Origin: an uncultured Granulosicoccaceae bacterium | GTDB lineage: Bacteria > Pseudomonadota > Gammaproteobacteria > Granulosicoccales > Granulosicoccaceae | DNA: 53,647 nt | Assembly: GCA_938028465.1 (NCBI GenBank) | Contig: CALJAA010000100.1 | Coordinates: 1 to 53,647 of the forward strand | Direction: 5' to 3' | Shown: positions 41,964 through 51,960 of the stretch, piece by piece | Position numbering within the stretch: position 1 is the first letter of the stretch | Layout: each line of letters begins with the position of its first letter | Made by a program: the position numbers and the translations under genes | The notes under the pieces: generated by a model | Seen by the model: only the letters and a program-made list of their open reading frames with translations | Databases searched by the model: none | Told to the model about the DNA's origin: nothing

Positions 41964-43954
41964 TAGCTCGCTGCTCCTGTCGCGGCTCCAGTTGCAACCT
42001 TGGTGTTACGGGCACGCTTTTGTGTGGTAGCTGCCACTCTATAACGACGATCAACTGCAGCTAGCAATGCGCCTAAAGCCATAAACACAGTTCCAAACCA
42101 GATCCATCGTATAAACGGCTTGTACTGCAAACGAATACTCCATTCATTGTTACCTAGGTGCTCACCTAGCGCAATAAATAGGTCGCGCGTTAAACCACCA
42201 TCAATGCCAGCTTCTGTCATGGTGTCGCGTCGCACGTTATAAACCCGCTTTTCTGCTACAAGTGTGGATACGGAGTTTTGTTCTTTAGTGATAACGAAGG
42301 TGGCTTGCGCCGCGACATAGTTAGGGCCCCGCACCTCATCAATGCTTTTAAAGCGAAATTCATAACCTGCAAGCTCGTGCGTTTCGCCTATTCCCATGCG
42401 TACCGTTTGTTCATCGGCAAACATACTGGTGAGTGCCACACCCAACGTAAACACGCCCATACCAATATGCGCAATGGTCATGCCCCAAAAGGCCGCGGGC
42501 GTATGCATAGCCGCAGATAATCGATTGCGTTTATTACGCAAACGGTAGTAAACACCGTACAAGCTACTAGCCGCTACCCATATCGCCAAGCCAATAGCAG
42601 CTGCAGCAGTAATTTTGTATCCATCAAATTGAGTAGCGAGGATAGCACCGGCAATCAGACTCAAGATAACCAGCGCAAGTAAGGTTGTTTGCCTGCCCTT
42701 TAATTTATCTTTTTTCCAATTTAACAAAGCACCAATACCCACCACCATGATCACTGGCAACATAAGCGGCACAAACACGGCATTAAAATACTGTGGGCCG
42801 ACTGAGATTTTGCCCATATCCAGCGCATCTAAAAATAGCGGGTACAAGGTACCGAGTAATACGGCTGCACAGGCCACTAATAACAAAATGTTGTTTAGCA
42901 GTAACGCAGACTCCCGAGACACTAATTCAAAATTTGCCGTGCTCTTGAGCTTGTGTGATCGCACAGCAAACAACAACAAAGACAAGCCGATAGTAATAAC
43001 CAGAAAATACAGTATGAATTTGCCTCTGGCGGGATCTGATGCAAAAGCATGCACTGATGTGAGCACGCCAGAGCGCACGATAAAGGTACCCAGCAAACTT
43101 AGTGAGAAGGCCAGCACAGCCAGCAGCACCGTCCATGCCTTAAAAACGCCGCGTTTTTCAGATGCCGCTAACGAGTGTATTAATGCGGTACCTAACAGCC
43201 AAGGCATAAACGATGCGTTTTCGACCGGGTCCCAAAACCACCAACCGCCCCATCCAAGCTCGTAATAAGCCCAATAGCTGCCCAGTGCAATGCCTAAGGT
43301 TAAAAACATCCAAGCAATGTTTGTCCACGGGCGCATCCAACGTAGCGTTGCTGAATCGAGCTCGCCCCCTAACAAAGCCGCGACCGCAAACGCAAACGCA
43401 ACCGAGAAACCCACGTAGCCCATGTACAACAATGGCGGGTGCGCGGCCATACCAATATCTTGCAGCAACGGATTAAGCGAAGCTCCATCAACAGGTATCG
43501 GGAATATACGTTCAAACGGATTAGAGGTTAGCAACACGAACAACATAAAGCCGATGCTGATCATGCCAAGGACGGATAACACACGTGACAACAAGACGGC
43601 CGGCATATGTTTGCTAAAGATAGCCACTGCGCCAGTCCAGATAGCCAATACCCAAACCCACAGCAATATCGAACCTTCGTGCCCACCCCAAACGCCAGAG
43701 ATTTTATAAATTAATGGTAGCTGCGTGTTGGAAGTGTTGGCTGTGTAAAGCACACTAAAATCATTGGTAATGAATGTGCTGGTTAGCGCAAGGTAGGAAA
43801 TAGTTACCATGAGCAATTGCAATAATGCGGCAGGCCTAGCCAGCGCCATCCATTGTGGCTGCACAATAAAACTGCCAATCAATGGCAACACAGCCAGTAC
43901 GACCGCAGCGCATAGCGCAAGGATTAACGCAAACTGACCAATTTCAGCAATCAT
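41963..43954 (-). CDS. ccmF: Cytochrome c heme lyase subunit
   Basis: A 663-residue inner-membrane protein with about fifteen membrane helices. The WWD domain is GWGGWWFWDPVENASFMPW. The early WGGHEGSILLW segment and several conserved histidines bind heme. Together with CcmH it attaches heme to apocytochrome c. Its ATG overlaps the ccmE stop by 4 bases. Confidence 0.96.
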   Translation of the reverse strand: MIAEIGQFALILALCAAVVLAVLPLIGSFIVQPQWMALARPAALLQLLMVTISYLALTSTFITNDFSVLYTANTSNTQLPLIYKISGVWGGHEGSILLWVWVLAIWTGAVAIFSKHMPAVLLSRVLSVLGMISIGFMLFVLLTSNPFERIFPIPVDGASLNPLLQDIGMAAHPPLLYMGYVGFSVAFAFAVAALLGGELDSATLRWMRPWTNIAWMFLTLGIALGSYWAYYELGWGGWWFWDPVENASFMPWLLGTALIHSLAASEKRGVFKAWTVLLAVLAFSLSLLGTFIVRSGVLTSVHAFASDPARGKFILYFLVITIGLSLLLFAVRSHKLKSTANFELVSRESALLLNNILLLVACAAVLLGTLYPLFLDALDMGKISVGPQYFNAVFVPLMLPVIMVVGIGALLNWKKDKLKGRQTTLLALVILSLIAGAILATQFDGYKITAAAAIGLAIWVAASSLYGVYYRLRNKRNRLSAAMHTPAAFWGMTIAHIGMGVFTLGVALTSMFADEQTVRMGIGETHELAGYEFRFKSIDEVRGPNYVAAQATFVITKEQNSVSTLVAEKRVYNVRRDTMTEAGIDGGLTRDLFIALGEHLGNNEWSIRLQYKPFIRWIWFGTVFMALGALLAAVDRRYRVAATTQKRARNTKVATGAATGAAS

Positions 43955-44427
43955 GGATTTACCACCGTGGAGCCGCCGTAATTGGCAGCTGTGCCTGGCA
44001 TCTTACCCGCCTTCTTTAAGGCATCGGCCACTTCGGGCGGCATATAGTTTTCATCGTGTTTAGCCAAGACTTCTGTGGCGACAAACAAGCCTGAGCTGTC
44101 GAGGCTACCCATAGCAACAATACCCTGCCCTTCACTAAACAAATCAGGAAGGATCCCTTCATATATTACGGGCACTTTGTTGGCCGTGTCAGTAAGCTGA
44201 AATTGCGTGGTAAGGCCTGTATCGCCTCGCTCAACGCTGCCCTCCACTACCATGCCACCTATACGAAACCGGCTGCCTTCTTTAACCTTACCGGCAATAA
44301 TATCGCTTGGTGATTGAAACAACATGATGTTTGAGTTAAACGCCTTTAACAAAAATATGACGGCAACGGATACACCTACTAACATAGCTGCCACTAATAA
44401 CAATCGTTGTTTTCGTTTAGGTGTCAT
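43951..44427 (-). CDS. ccmE: Heme chaperone
   Basis: A 158-residue periplasmic heme carrier with an N-terminal anchor. The heme-binding histidine is H124 in LAKHDENYMPPE, with Y128 as axial ligand. FRIGGMVVEGSV marks the OB-fold. It receives heme from CcmABCD and passes it to CcmF. The gene starts 2 bases after the ccmD stop. Confidence 0.96.
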   Translation of the reverse strand: MTPKRKQRLLLVAAMLVGVSVAVIFLLKAFNSNIMLFQSPSDIIAGKVKEGSRFRIGGMVVEGSVERGDTGLTTQFQLTDTANKVPVIYEGILPDLFSEGQGIVAMGSLDSSGLFVATEVLAKHDENYMPPEVADALKKAGKMPGTAANYGGSTVVNP

Positions 44428-44429
44428 GA

Positions 44430-44594
44430 TTAGCGCCTTGTCTCGGCCAACTTAACGGCGCGTTGTTTTTGCTTATTCAATTGGCTACGACTCCATAACA
44501 CGTTCACTAACAACACAAGGAATGTCACGCCGAAGGATGTCCATACGTAGGTGGCGTAACCACCCATATCCAAAAATGTAAGAAACTCAGACAC
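44430..44594 (-). CDS. ccmD: Heme exporter small subunit
   Basis: A 54-residue membrane protein starting at a GTG (44592-44594), reading MSEFLTFLDMGGYATYVWTS. The GGYATYVW-S-G motif and one helix (VTFLVLLVNVLW) with a basic C-terminus are diagnostic. It overlaps the 3' end of ccmC by 8 bases and holds CcmE with CcmABC. It is short and easily missed. Confidence 0.93.
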   Translation of the reverse strand: MSEFLTFLDMGGYATYVWTSFGVTFLVLLVNVLWSRSQLNKQKQRAVKLAETRR

Positions 44595-45330
44595 GATTAT
44601 TGGCCACTAGTTCGGCTACCCATGCTGTGCGCCCTTCCCGTTGCAATATGCCCGTTTTCACTCGAACCATCAATTGATGAAAATACAAAAGCTGAAACCC
44701 AGCCACCATTAATAACAAAGGCCTTAGCATACTAATATGCATGGAAGGCTTATCCAGCTTGCTGATCGTGGCGGGTTGATGAAGTGTGTTCCACCATTCA
44801 ACCGAAAAATGAATGATCGGAATGTTAACCACACCAACCACCGCAAGGATGGCAGCAGCTCTTGCTGCAGTTTGTGGTTGCTCAATACTTGAGCGCAAAG
44901 CCATGTAACCCAAGTAGATAAAAAGAAGTAATAATTCAGAAGTTAAACGAGCATCCCATATCCAATAAGTGCCCCACATCGGTTTGCCCCAGAACGCGCC
45001 AGATACCAAGGCGATCAATGTAAACGATGCGCCAATCGGGGCCGATGCCCAGGCAACGATATCAGCTAGCTTCATTCGCCAAATTAAAAACACAGCGCTG
45101 GATGTGGCCATGACCATATACACAAACATCGACATCCACGCGCTGGGGACATGAACAAAAATAATTCGGTAACTATCGCCTTGCTCATAATCAGCCGGCG
45201 CAACCACCAAGCCTAAGTACAGACCCACCAAAATGCAGACAGCGGCACCAAAGCCAAACACGGGCGCAAGCCAGCTTGCCGCTCGATAGACAAACGGAGA
45301 TGAACCAAATAGGTGGATCCACTTAAACAC
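44587..45330 (-). CDS. ccmC: Heme transporter/handling protein CcmC
   Basis: A 247-residue inner-membrane protein with six helices. The WWD domain reads WGTYWIWDARLTSELLLLF, flanked by conserved histidines in FVHVPSAW and in the later NIPIIHFSVEWWNTLHQP. It loads heme onto CcmE. An 84-base gap separates it from ccmB. Confidence 0.95.
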   Translation of the reverse strand: MFKWIHLFGSSPFVYRAASWLAPVFGFGAAVCILVGLYLGLVVAPADYEQGDSYRIIFVHVPSAWMSMFVYMVMATSSAVFLIWRMKLADIVAWASAPIGASFTLIALVSGAFWGKPMWGTYWIWDARLTSELLLLFIYLGYMALRSSIEQPQTAARAAAILAVVGVVNIPIIHFSVEWWNTLHQPATISKLDKPSMHISMLRPLLLMVAGFQLLYFHQLMVRVKTGILQREGRTAWVAELVANNRV

Positions 45331-45414
45331 GATAATTAGTACTCAAAGCCAGCTTCCATTTTAACTTGAAACGCGTGAACGCGCAGACAAGGATCAACTC
45401 ACGTGAACCCACGA

Positions 45415-46125
45415 TCAGCCCGCAGAAACAGCCACTCGCAATGCAGCAGCTGTAGCCAATGGTGCCAGCGACAAGGCCAGAGCCAGCAACGCCACTAGTA
45501 GGCTTAAATGGCCACCTACCGGCATTTGCATGGCTGCAGCCTGCACCGCACCACTACCAAAGATCAGCACCGGCACGGTTAATGGCAACACTAATAGGGA
45601 CATTAAAATCCCTCCGCCGTTCCCGACTGTTGCCGTTAATGCAGCGCCGATTGCCCCTACTAATATTAGGGTTAGCGTGCCCAATAACAGGCTGAGCATC
45701 AAAACGGGTATAGCGCTATCAGGAAGATGCATAAGAATAGCAAGCAATGGGGACACCAGTAGCAGAGGTAATCCACCCAGCAGCCACCAAGCAAACACCT
45801 TGGCCAGCACCACGACGCTCAACGGTTGTGCCGACAATACAAATTGCTCGAGGCTGCCGTTGTGAAGATCATCATAAAAAAGTGATTGCAGTGACAACAT
45901 GACTGAGAGCAGTGCACTCACCCAGATAATACCCGGCGCAATGATCGACAAGGTATTCGGCCCTGGCCCAACACCCAGTGGGAATAATGTAATAACGATA
46001 ATAAAAAATAGGATCGGGTTTAGCCACTGCCCCGGCGAGCGAATCGCGACGGATAATTCGCGAGACAGCAGTGAACGAAATAAACCGAACAAACCGATTG
46101 ATAGGGGTTGGCTATCCGTGGTCAT
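45415..46125 (-). CDS. ccmB: Heme exporter permease
   Basis: A 236-residue permease with six membrane segments. RELSVAIRSPGQWLNPILFF near the start and LFYDDLHNGSLEQFVLSAQP are typical. It works with the ATPase CcmA to release heme-bound CcmE. It overlaps ccmA by 4 bases. Confidence 0.94.
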   Translation of the reverse strand: MTTDSQPLSIGLFGLFRSLLSRELSVAIRSPGQWLNPILFFIIVITLFPLGVGPGPNTLSIIAPGIIWVSALLSVMLSLQSLFYDDLHNGSLEQFVLSAQPLSVVVLAKVFAWWLLGGLPLLLVSPLLAILMHLPDSAIPVLMLSLLLGTLTLILVGAIGAALTATVGNGGGILMSLLVLPLTVPVLIFGSGAVQAAAMQMPVGGHLSLLVALLALALSLAPLATAAALRVAVSAG

Positions 46126-46787
46126 TTTGCATCAACCCAATCATCCAACGAATAAATCGGGCCACTCAAATTTTTACTTAGCGGTTGATGTGTCGTGAGT
46201 ACAGTCACCCCGCCACGTTCACTATGTGCTTGCAACTGATTGGCCACCCAGTCCCTACCCTGTTGATCGAGCGCCGTGAGAGGTTCATCTAATACCCAAC
46301 ATCGAGTATGCGGCATTAAAGCAAGCCTAGCCAACGCGACGCGTCGCTGTTGCCCTGCAGAAAGATGCCCTGCAGGAATATCCGCGATAGGCAAAATTGC
46401 CAAGGCATTAAGCACCGAATCAATTTCACTTATTACGCCATTACCCATCTTGCATGCCAGTTGCAAATTCTCCACAGCGGTGAGTTGAGCATGCACTCCC
46501 GGACGATGCCCGATATGCAGCAATCGTTCATTAAACGTATCGCGTTGTTTTGACAGGGGTACTCCACACCAAAGCACTTCGCCTTCATCGGCTAATGCTG
46601 CGCCACACAACACACGCAGCAACGTTGTTTTACCACTGCCATTCGCACCAGCAATTTGCGTGACCTCACCCGCTTTAGCTTGCAATTTGATTCTATCAAG
46701 CAGAAGCGTATCTCCGCGCCAGACGGTAATATCTAGCGCTTCGAGACTTTCAAAACCGGCGTCGTTGTTAGTCGTATCAGTTGTCAC
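46122..46787 (-). CDS. ccmA: Heme exporter ATPase
   Basis: A 221-residue ABC ATPase. Walker A is GANGSGKTT at 47-55, the signature is LSAGQQRRV, and Walker B is CWVLDEPLTALD. ATP hydrolysis frees holo-CcmE from CcmC. It is the first ccm gene, 7 bases after the DUF1285 gene. Confidence 0.95.
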   Translation of the reverse strand: MTTDTTNNDAGFESLEALDITVWRGDTLLLDRIKLQAKAGEVTQIAGANGSGKTTLLRVLCGAALADEGEVLWCGVPLSKQRDTFNERLLHIGHRPGVHAQLTAVENLQLACKMGNGVISEIDSVLNALAILPIADIPAGHLSAGQQRRVALARLALMPHTRCWVLDEPLTALDQQGRDWVANQLQAHSERGGVTVLTTHQPLSKNLSGPIYSLDDWVDAK

Positions 46788-46794
46788 GCGTTGC

Positions 46795-47352
46795 TCATTC
46801 TGCCTCGGCTTGTGCTAACGCCATAAACACACCGTCGCTGTAAACACCTAATTGGCCTTCGTTTGTTTCGGCTAATTCGGCCATTTGGTAATACACGCTA
46901 CGGTTCATTAACGCTCTTAATCCGTTTCTTACTTCTATATAGGGGGAAGGATCGGCCTCTGTATGGCTATATTCAATAACAATTCGATGAGCAGCGTCAG
47001 CAACAACCTCATCACCCATATTGGTGGTAAAGGTCAATTGTGGCTGGCTATCGTGCTGCGTCACCCTCAGCAACACCGCAATAAACGGAGCATCCTCCAC
47101 GTCAATGCGTAATCGTTCAGCAGGCGTAACCAGATAATAGTCGTCATCATCTTTACGCAAAATTGAGGCAAACATACGTACCATACGCATGCGCTCGATT
47201 TTAGACTCTTGATAAAACCAATCGCCGTTGCTGGCGATCCTCATACGGCTTTCACGCGTTTGCTCTGGATGCCATTTGTGTACTGGCGGCAATGGATGTT
47301 CTTTGAGCACAGCTTGTAGATCTTGCAGTACTGCTGTTGGTGCGTCATCCAT
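46795..47352 (-). CDS. DUF1285 family protein
   Basis: A 185-residue protein of the DUF1285 family, recognised by PVHKWHPEQTRESRMRIA, DGDWFYQESKIER-type spacing and YYLVTPAERLRIDVEDAPF. The family is widespread in proteobacteria; its role is unknown. It heads the ccm cluster and may share its transcript. Confidence 0.88.
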   Translation of the reverse strand: MDDAPTAVLQDLQAVLKEHPLPPVHKWHPEQTRESRMRIASNGDWFYQESKIERMRMVRMFASILRKDDDDYYLVTPAERLRIDVEDAPFIAVLLRVTQHDSQPQLTFTTNMGDEVVADAAHRIVIEYSHTEADPSPYIEVRNGLRALMNRSVYYQMAELAETNEGQLGVYSDGVFMALAQAEAE

Positions 47353-47396
47353 TGTTAATTTGTGCCTTCATCTGATGTTGCCATTGTTACCAATCG

Positions 47397-49352
47397 CTAG
47401 GATTGTAACTGAGCAATGTTCTTAAATAGGTTCAAGGCGTCTGGATTGGCCAAAGCTTCTATGTTATCGATCGACTCACCATGCACAATTTTACGCACCG
47501 CCAGTTCGACAATTTTACCACTACGCGTGCGCGGTATATCGGTAACCTGTACAACCTTAGCAGGAACATGTCGAGGCGTTGCGTTATTACGAATAGTGCT
47601 TTTAATTAAATCAACTAGCTGATCATCAAGTTGCAAGCCTTTACGTAAGCGCACAAACAACACAACTCTGACATCCCCCTGCCACTGCTGCCCAATCACT
47701 AATGATTCGACCACATCGTCAAGGCTTTCCACTTGGCGATAAATTTCAGCAGTGCCAATGCGCACGCCACCTGGGTTTAATACGGCATCAGAGCGGCCGT
47801 AGATCACCACGCCGTCGTGTTCAGTGGTAGCAATGTAATCACCGTGACACCATACACCAGGAAACTTATCAAAATAAGCTGCGTGGTATTTACTACCATC
47901 GTCATCATTAAAAAAACCCGTTGGCTGACAGGGAAATGGCTGGCAACACACCAGCTCGCCCTTGTCTCCAGTGGCTTGCTGCTTGCCATTGTCATCAAAC
48001 ACCTGCACATCCATACCTAAAGCGAGGCTTTGTAACTCACCTCGGTAAACTGGCAATGCGGGGTTACCCAGAATAAAACAAGAAATAATATCGGTGCCAC
48101 CTGACATGGATGCAAGCGTAATGTCATTAGCAATATGTTGATAGACGTAATCAAAACTCTCAGGCACCAAGGGCGAACCCGTTGACAACACCGCTTTAAG
48201 CTTTTCTAGCTTGTGCGTGTTGATGGGATCAATACCCGCTTTGTTGCAGGCATCAATAAATTTTGCCGACGTGCCTAGGTACTGCATGTCAGCGCGCTGC
48301 GCAAAATTAAACACGGTGTTACCGTCGGGATAAAACGGAGAGCCATCGTATAACAGCAACGTAGCTTCTGATGCCAATGCGGTCACTAACCAGTTCCACA
48401 TCATCCAACCACAAGTTGTAAAAAAGAATAAGCGCTCTCCTGCGCGTACATCAACGTGTAATTGGTGCTCTTTTTTATGTTGCAACAAGGTGCCACCCGC
48501 GCCATGCACGATACACTTAGGCTTACCAGTAGTGCCTGAACTGAACATAATAAACAGCGGATGATCAAACGGCAGTTGCGCAAATGGCAGTTCGTTTGTT
48601 TGATTATTTTCGAGCAGACTTTGATAGTTGCTCGTAATGGCTTTGGTGGCATCACCCGGCGCACCTTCATGAATAAATTCCACCATGACTATCCGCTGCA
48701 AACCCTTTATTTGCGGTGCTAACTCATCTATCAATGCACTGCTGTCATGGTTGCGGCCGTTGTAGCGATATCCATCAGCACAAAACAGTACCTTGGGTTC
48801 AATTTGCCCAAAGCGATCTAGCACACCATTCACACCAAAATCCGGTGAGCAAGAGGACCACACTGCTCCGATGCTGCTGGCAGCTAACATCGCGACAATC
48901 GCTTCAGGAATATTGGGCAATAAGCCCGCAACTCGATCACCAGCAACAACCCCTTCTGCTCTAAGTGCCTTTGCCATTGCAGCCACTTGCGAACGCAATT
49001 GAGCATGTGAAATTTCTCGCAGCGCGTTTGACTCATCAGTCGCTATTAAGGCTGGGGTGTTGTCATTACGCCGTAATAAATTTTCAGCGTAATTAAGACG
49101 AGCTTCTGGAAACCAGTTTGCACCCGGCATGGCATCGCCATTAGTGAGTACAAAATCACCACGCTTCGACGAAACAACATCGGTGAATTGCCACACTGCC
49201 AACCAAAACGCTTCGGGTTGCGCCACCGACCAAGCATGTAGCTGCGCGTAATCAGCAAGCTCTAGTGAGTGTTCTTTATTAATGGCATGACGAAACTGCT
49301 CTATCTGCGTGCTCGCAGCAGCATCTGCTGAAGGCGTCCACATGGCACTCAT
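47397..49352 (-). CDS. aacS: Acetoacetyl-CoA synthetase
   Basis: A 651-residue AMP-forming ligase of acetoacetate. The ATP site is FSSGTTGKPKCIVHGAGG, followed by TTCGWMMWNWLV and SGGTDIISCF; the hinge/lysine end is RTRSGKIVELAVRKI. Acetoacetyl-CoA synthetases have about 650 residues. The enzyme feeds ketone-body carbon into acetyl-CoA metabolism. Its start shares a base with the thioesterase stop (49352), which suggests coupling. Confidence 0.94.
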   Translation of the reverse strand: MSAMWTPSADAAASTQIEQFRHAINKEHSLELADYAQLHAWSVAQPEAFWLAVWQFTDVVSSKRGDFVLTNGDAMPGANWFPEARLNYAENLLRRNDNTPALIATDESNALREISHAQLRSQVAAMAKALRAEGVVAGDRVAGLLPNIPEAIVAMLAASSIGAVWSSCSPDFGVNGVLDRFGQIEPKVLFCADGYRYNGRNHDSSALIDELAPQIKGLQRIVMVEFIHEGAPGDATKAITSNYQSLLENNQTNELPFAQLPFDHPLFIMFSSGTTGKPKCIVHGAGGTLLQHKKEHQLHVDVRAGERLFFFTTCGWMMWNWLVTALASEATLLLYDGSPFYPDGNTVFNFAQRADMQYLGTSAKFIDACNKAGIDPINTHKLEKLKAVLSTGSPLVPESFDYVYQHIANDITLASMSGGTDIISCFILGNPALPVYRGELQSLALGMDVQVFDDNGKQQATGDKGELVCCQPFPCQPTGFFNDDDGSKYHAAYFDKFPGVWCHGDYIATTEHDGVVIYGRSDAVLNPGGVRIGTAEIYRQVESLDDVVESLVIGQQWQGDVRVVLFVRLRKGLQLDDQLVDLIKSTIRNNATPRHVPAKVVQVTDIPRTRSGKIVELAVRKIVHGESIDNIEALANPDALNLFKNIAQLQS

Positions 49353-49786
49353 TACGATTTCACTCGGTATGAGGTGTCGGGCGAATCTATCGGACGAGGA
49401 TTACCATCCTTATCGATCGCGACAAATGTAAATAAACCTTCGGTGACTTTTTCTTCAATCTCTTCGCGCCGTCGCCTAACCCACGTTTCTACCCTTACGG
49501 CGATGGAGGTATTACCAATATGTTGTGTCGCACAAAAACAACTGACTTCGTCGCCAACGTAAACCGGCTTATGAAATTGCATACCCGTCACGGCAACGGT
49601 GGTTACCCTACCTTGAGCAATGTAAAACGCATAGGTACCACCCGCTAGATCCATTTGCGACAAAATCCAACCACCAAAAATATCGCCATTGGCATTGGTA
49701 TCGGCAGGCATCGCAAGCGTACGCAGTGACACAGGCGTAACCGATCGGTCGATGTCGATCGAGTTATCGGGGCTAGAACTTGGCAT
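49352..49786 (-). CDS. Acyl-CoA thioesterase (hotdog fold)
   Basis: A 144-residue YciA-like thioesterase. MPADTNANGDIFGGWILSQM contains the catalytic NGD-FGG region, and YVGDEVSCFCA and the basic VRRRREEIEEKV follow. It hydrolyses acyl-CoA to free CoA, probably with broad specificity. It lies between the acetoacetyl-CoA synthetase and the phenylacetate-CoA-ligase-like gene, 5 bases from the latter. Confidence 0.92.
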   Translation of the reverse strand: MPSSSPDNSIDIDRSVTPVSLRTLAMPADTNANGDIFGGWILSQMDLAGGTYAFYIAQGRVTTVAVTGMQFHKPVYVGDEVSCFCATQHIGNTSIAVRVETWVRRRREEIEEKVTEGLFTFVAIDKDGNPRPIDSPDTSYRVKS

Positions 49787-49791
49787 GGCTA

Positions 49792-51045
49792 TCAGGTGTT
49801 ATAGGTACGGGTATCATCCACTACTATACCGTCGGCTGGCAGCGGTGTATCAACAAAGCTGATTTCAGCCGATAATCCGCAACATTCCTTCACGGTTTCA
49901 GCTAGTTGTTCAGCGCTTGGGGCACTTAAAACCATTGGGTCGAGGTGAACTTGCAGTTCTAAGGTGTCACGATCATTTGCGCGGCCCACCACCATGCGCA
50001 GCTGTTGAATGGCGTCATGCTTGCGCCGCACCGCTTGTATTTGAATTGGGTCAACAAACATGCCCTTCACTTTGGTGCGCTGATCAGCTCGCCCCATCCA
50101 GCCTTTGATGCGGCGTTGGCTACGCCCACAAGGGCTAGGTTCATCAAGCCAAGCACTCATGTCGCCAGTCGCAAAGCGAACAAGCGGGTAATCTGGGTTC
50201 ATGCGGGTAACGACCATCTCACCCACTTCATCACCTTCAACCAATTCACCCGTACCTGGGCGAACAATTTCAACGTAGAGGTTTTCGTTTAGCAACATGC
50301 CGCCATGTATCTCACCATCAGTGGCAGTCTCATAGGCAATAACACCTAAGTCTGCTGTGGCATAACATTGCTGTACGTGCACCCCAGCTTCCTTATAAGC
50401 CGCGCGCATTGCTGGAAACAATGCACCACCTGAAACCATGGCCGCCTTGATCGAGCTAATTGATCGGCCTTCCTCGGCTGCCTTGTCGAGCAGTATTTGC
50501 AGATAATCGGGTGTACCGATAAATACGTTGCTACTCATATGTTTAATGGCGTCGATTTGCTGTGTTGTATTACCAACCCCTGCCGGATAGACAACGCATC
50601 CTAATGCACGTGCGCCTTCATCCAACATAAAACCGCCAGGCGTGTTGTGATAAGAAAACGTGTTGTGCACCCGGTCACCCGGTCGTATACCGGCCGCATG
50701 CAATGCTCGCGCTGCTTGCCACGGGTCACCGCCATTGGGCTGTGGCTCCCAAACAGGCCCGGGTGACATAAACACTCTGCACCCAGACAAGTTGTTTTCA
50801 TTAACAAAACCGCCGAACGGTGGCCTGCTGGTTTGCGCATCAATAATATCTGACTTGCGCAACACCGGTAACGACGCCAATGATAGCGCCGAGTTAACCG
50901 CTTTTAGATCATGCCCCTGTAAATGCTTGGCAAGCCCAGAACAATCGCTGGTAGCTTGTTGCAAGGCATTCGGTAAATTGGCAAACCATTGCTGCTGCCG
51001 GTCGGCATCTGGAATAGCATCCGAGGAGTCGAAGTAATCAGTCAT
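49792..51045 (-). CDS. Phenylacetate-CoA-ligase-like AMP-forming enzyme
   Basis: A 417-residue member of the PaaK family of acid-CoA ligases. The region RVHNTFSYHNTPGGFMLDEGA, then MVSGGALFPAMR, LGVIAYETATDGEIHGG and the late LVRFATGDMS with GRADQRTKVKGMFVDP are characteristic. The likely substrate is an aromatic or arylacetic acid. I chose the ATG at 51043-51045; a longer frame upstream overlaps the LivF gene and is not credible. It sits next to Liv-type import genes, hinting that the imported acid is activated at once. Confidence 0.87.
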   Translation of the reverse strand: MTDYFDSSDAIPDADRQQQWFANLPNALQQATSDCSGLAKHLQGHDLKAVNSALSLASLPVLRKSDIIDAQTSRPPFGGFVNENNLSGCRVFMSPGPVWEPQPNGGDPWQAARALHAAGIRPGDRVHNTFSYHNTPGGFMLDEGARALGCVVYPAGVGNTTQQIDAIKHMSSNVFIGTPDYLQILLDKAAEEGRSISSIKAAMVSGGALFPAMRAAYKEAGVHVQQCYATADLGVIAYETATDGEIHGGMLLNENLYVEIVRPGTGELVEGDEVGEMVVTRMNPDYPLVRFATGDMSAWLDEPSPCGRSQRRIKGWMGRADQRTKVKGMFVDPIQIQAVRRKHDAIQQLRMVVGRANDRDTLELQVHLDPMVLSAPSAEQLAETVKECCGLSAEISFVDTPLPADGIVVDDTRTYNT

Positions 51046-51097
51046 AGTTGAAGAGCGTCTAGTGCAAGGATTGAGACACGCGCGCCCAATTGAGCCG

Positions 51098-51925
51098 TTA
51101 AGCCAACCAGCGCTTGCGTCGTTTGTAGTGTTTAACATCGCGAAAGCTACGGCGACCTTCGCCACCAACGCCAAGGTAAAATTCCTTTACGTCAGCGTTA
51201 TCACGAAGCTCCTCACCCGTACCATCCAGCACGACTCTACCCGACTCTAGTATGTAGCCGTAAGTGGCATAGCGAAGTGCAATGTTGGTGTTTTGTTCTG
51301 CGAGTAAAAATGACACACCGGTGTCATTGTTGAGTTGTTTGACAATATCGAATATTTCTTCAACCAATTGTGGCGCTAAGCCCATTGAAGGTTCGTCCAA
51401 CAAAATCATTGAAGGCTTTGACATAAGCGCACGGCCTATTGCACACATTTGTTGTTCGCCACCAGATGTATAGCCGGCCTGCGATGATCGTCTTTCTTTA
51501 AGGCGAGGAAAATAGTTATAAACCATTTCCATATCGCGTTTGATCGCAGCCTTTCCATCCTTACGAGTGAACGCACCAGTGAGTAAGTTTTCTTCTATAG
51601 ACAGATGGCCAAAGCAGTGCCGCCCTTCCATCACTTGAATGCAGCCACGACGCACTAAGTTATTGGGTGACAGTGATTGAACTTCTTCGCCTTTAAAAAT
51701 GATTGAGCCTTTAGTGACCTCACCGCGCTCAGCATGCAATAAATTGGAGATGGCTTTTAACGTGGTGGTTTTACCGGCACCGTTAGCGCCAAGAAGCGCT
51801 ACGATGCCGCCCTGAGGTACCTGAAGCGACACCCCTTTTAGAACCAAGATAACGTGGTCGTAGATGACCTCGATGTTATTCACATCGAGGATCATCTCTT
51901 CAGATTGAACGTTAGGTTCAGACAT
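51098..51925 (-). CDS. Liv-type ABC importer ATPase F (second system)
   Basis: A 275-residue ATPase with Walker A GANGAGKTT, signature YTSGGEQQM, Walker B ILLDEPSMGLAP (glutamate intact) and AEQN. Compared with the first LivF it carries about 20 extra basic residues at the end (RRSFRDVKHYKRRKRWLA). It lies 35 bases downstream of the binding protein gene of this system. Confidence 0.93.
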   Translation of the reverse strand: MSEPNVQSEEMILDVNNIEVIYDHVILVLKGVSLQVPQGGIVALLGANGAGKTTTLKAISNLLHAERGEVTKGSIIFKGEEVQSLSPNNLVRRGCIQVMEGRHCFGHLSIEENLLTGAFTRKDGKAAIKRDMEMVYNYFPRLKERRSSQAGYTSGGEQQMCAIGRALMSKPSMILLDEPSMGLAPQLVEEIFDIVKQLNNDTGVSFLLAEQNTNIALRYATYGYILESGRVVLDGTGEELRDNADVKEFYLGVGGEGRRSFRDVKHYKRRKRWLA

Positions 51926-51960
51926 AGTTGTGATTAAGTCGCGTTAACAAAAAGCGTAGC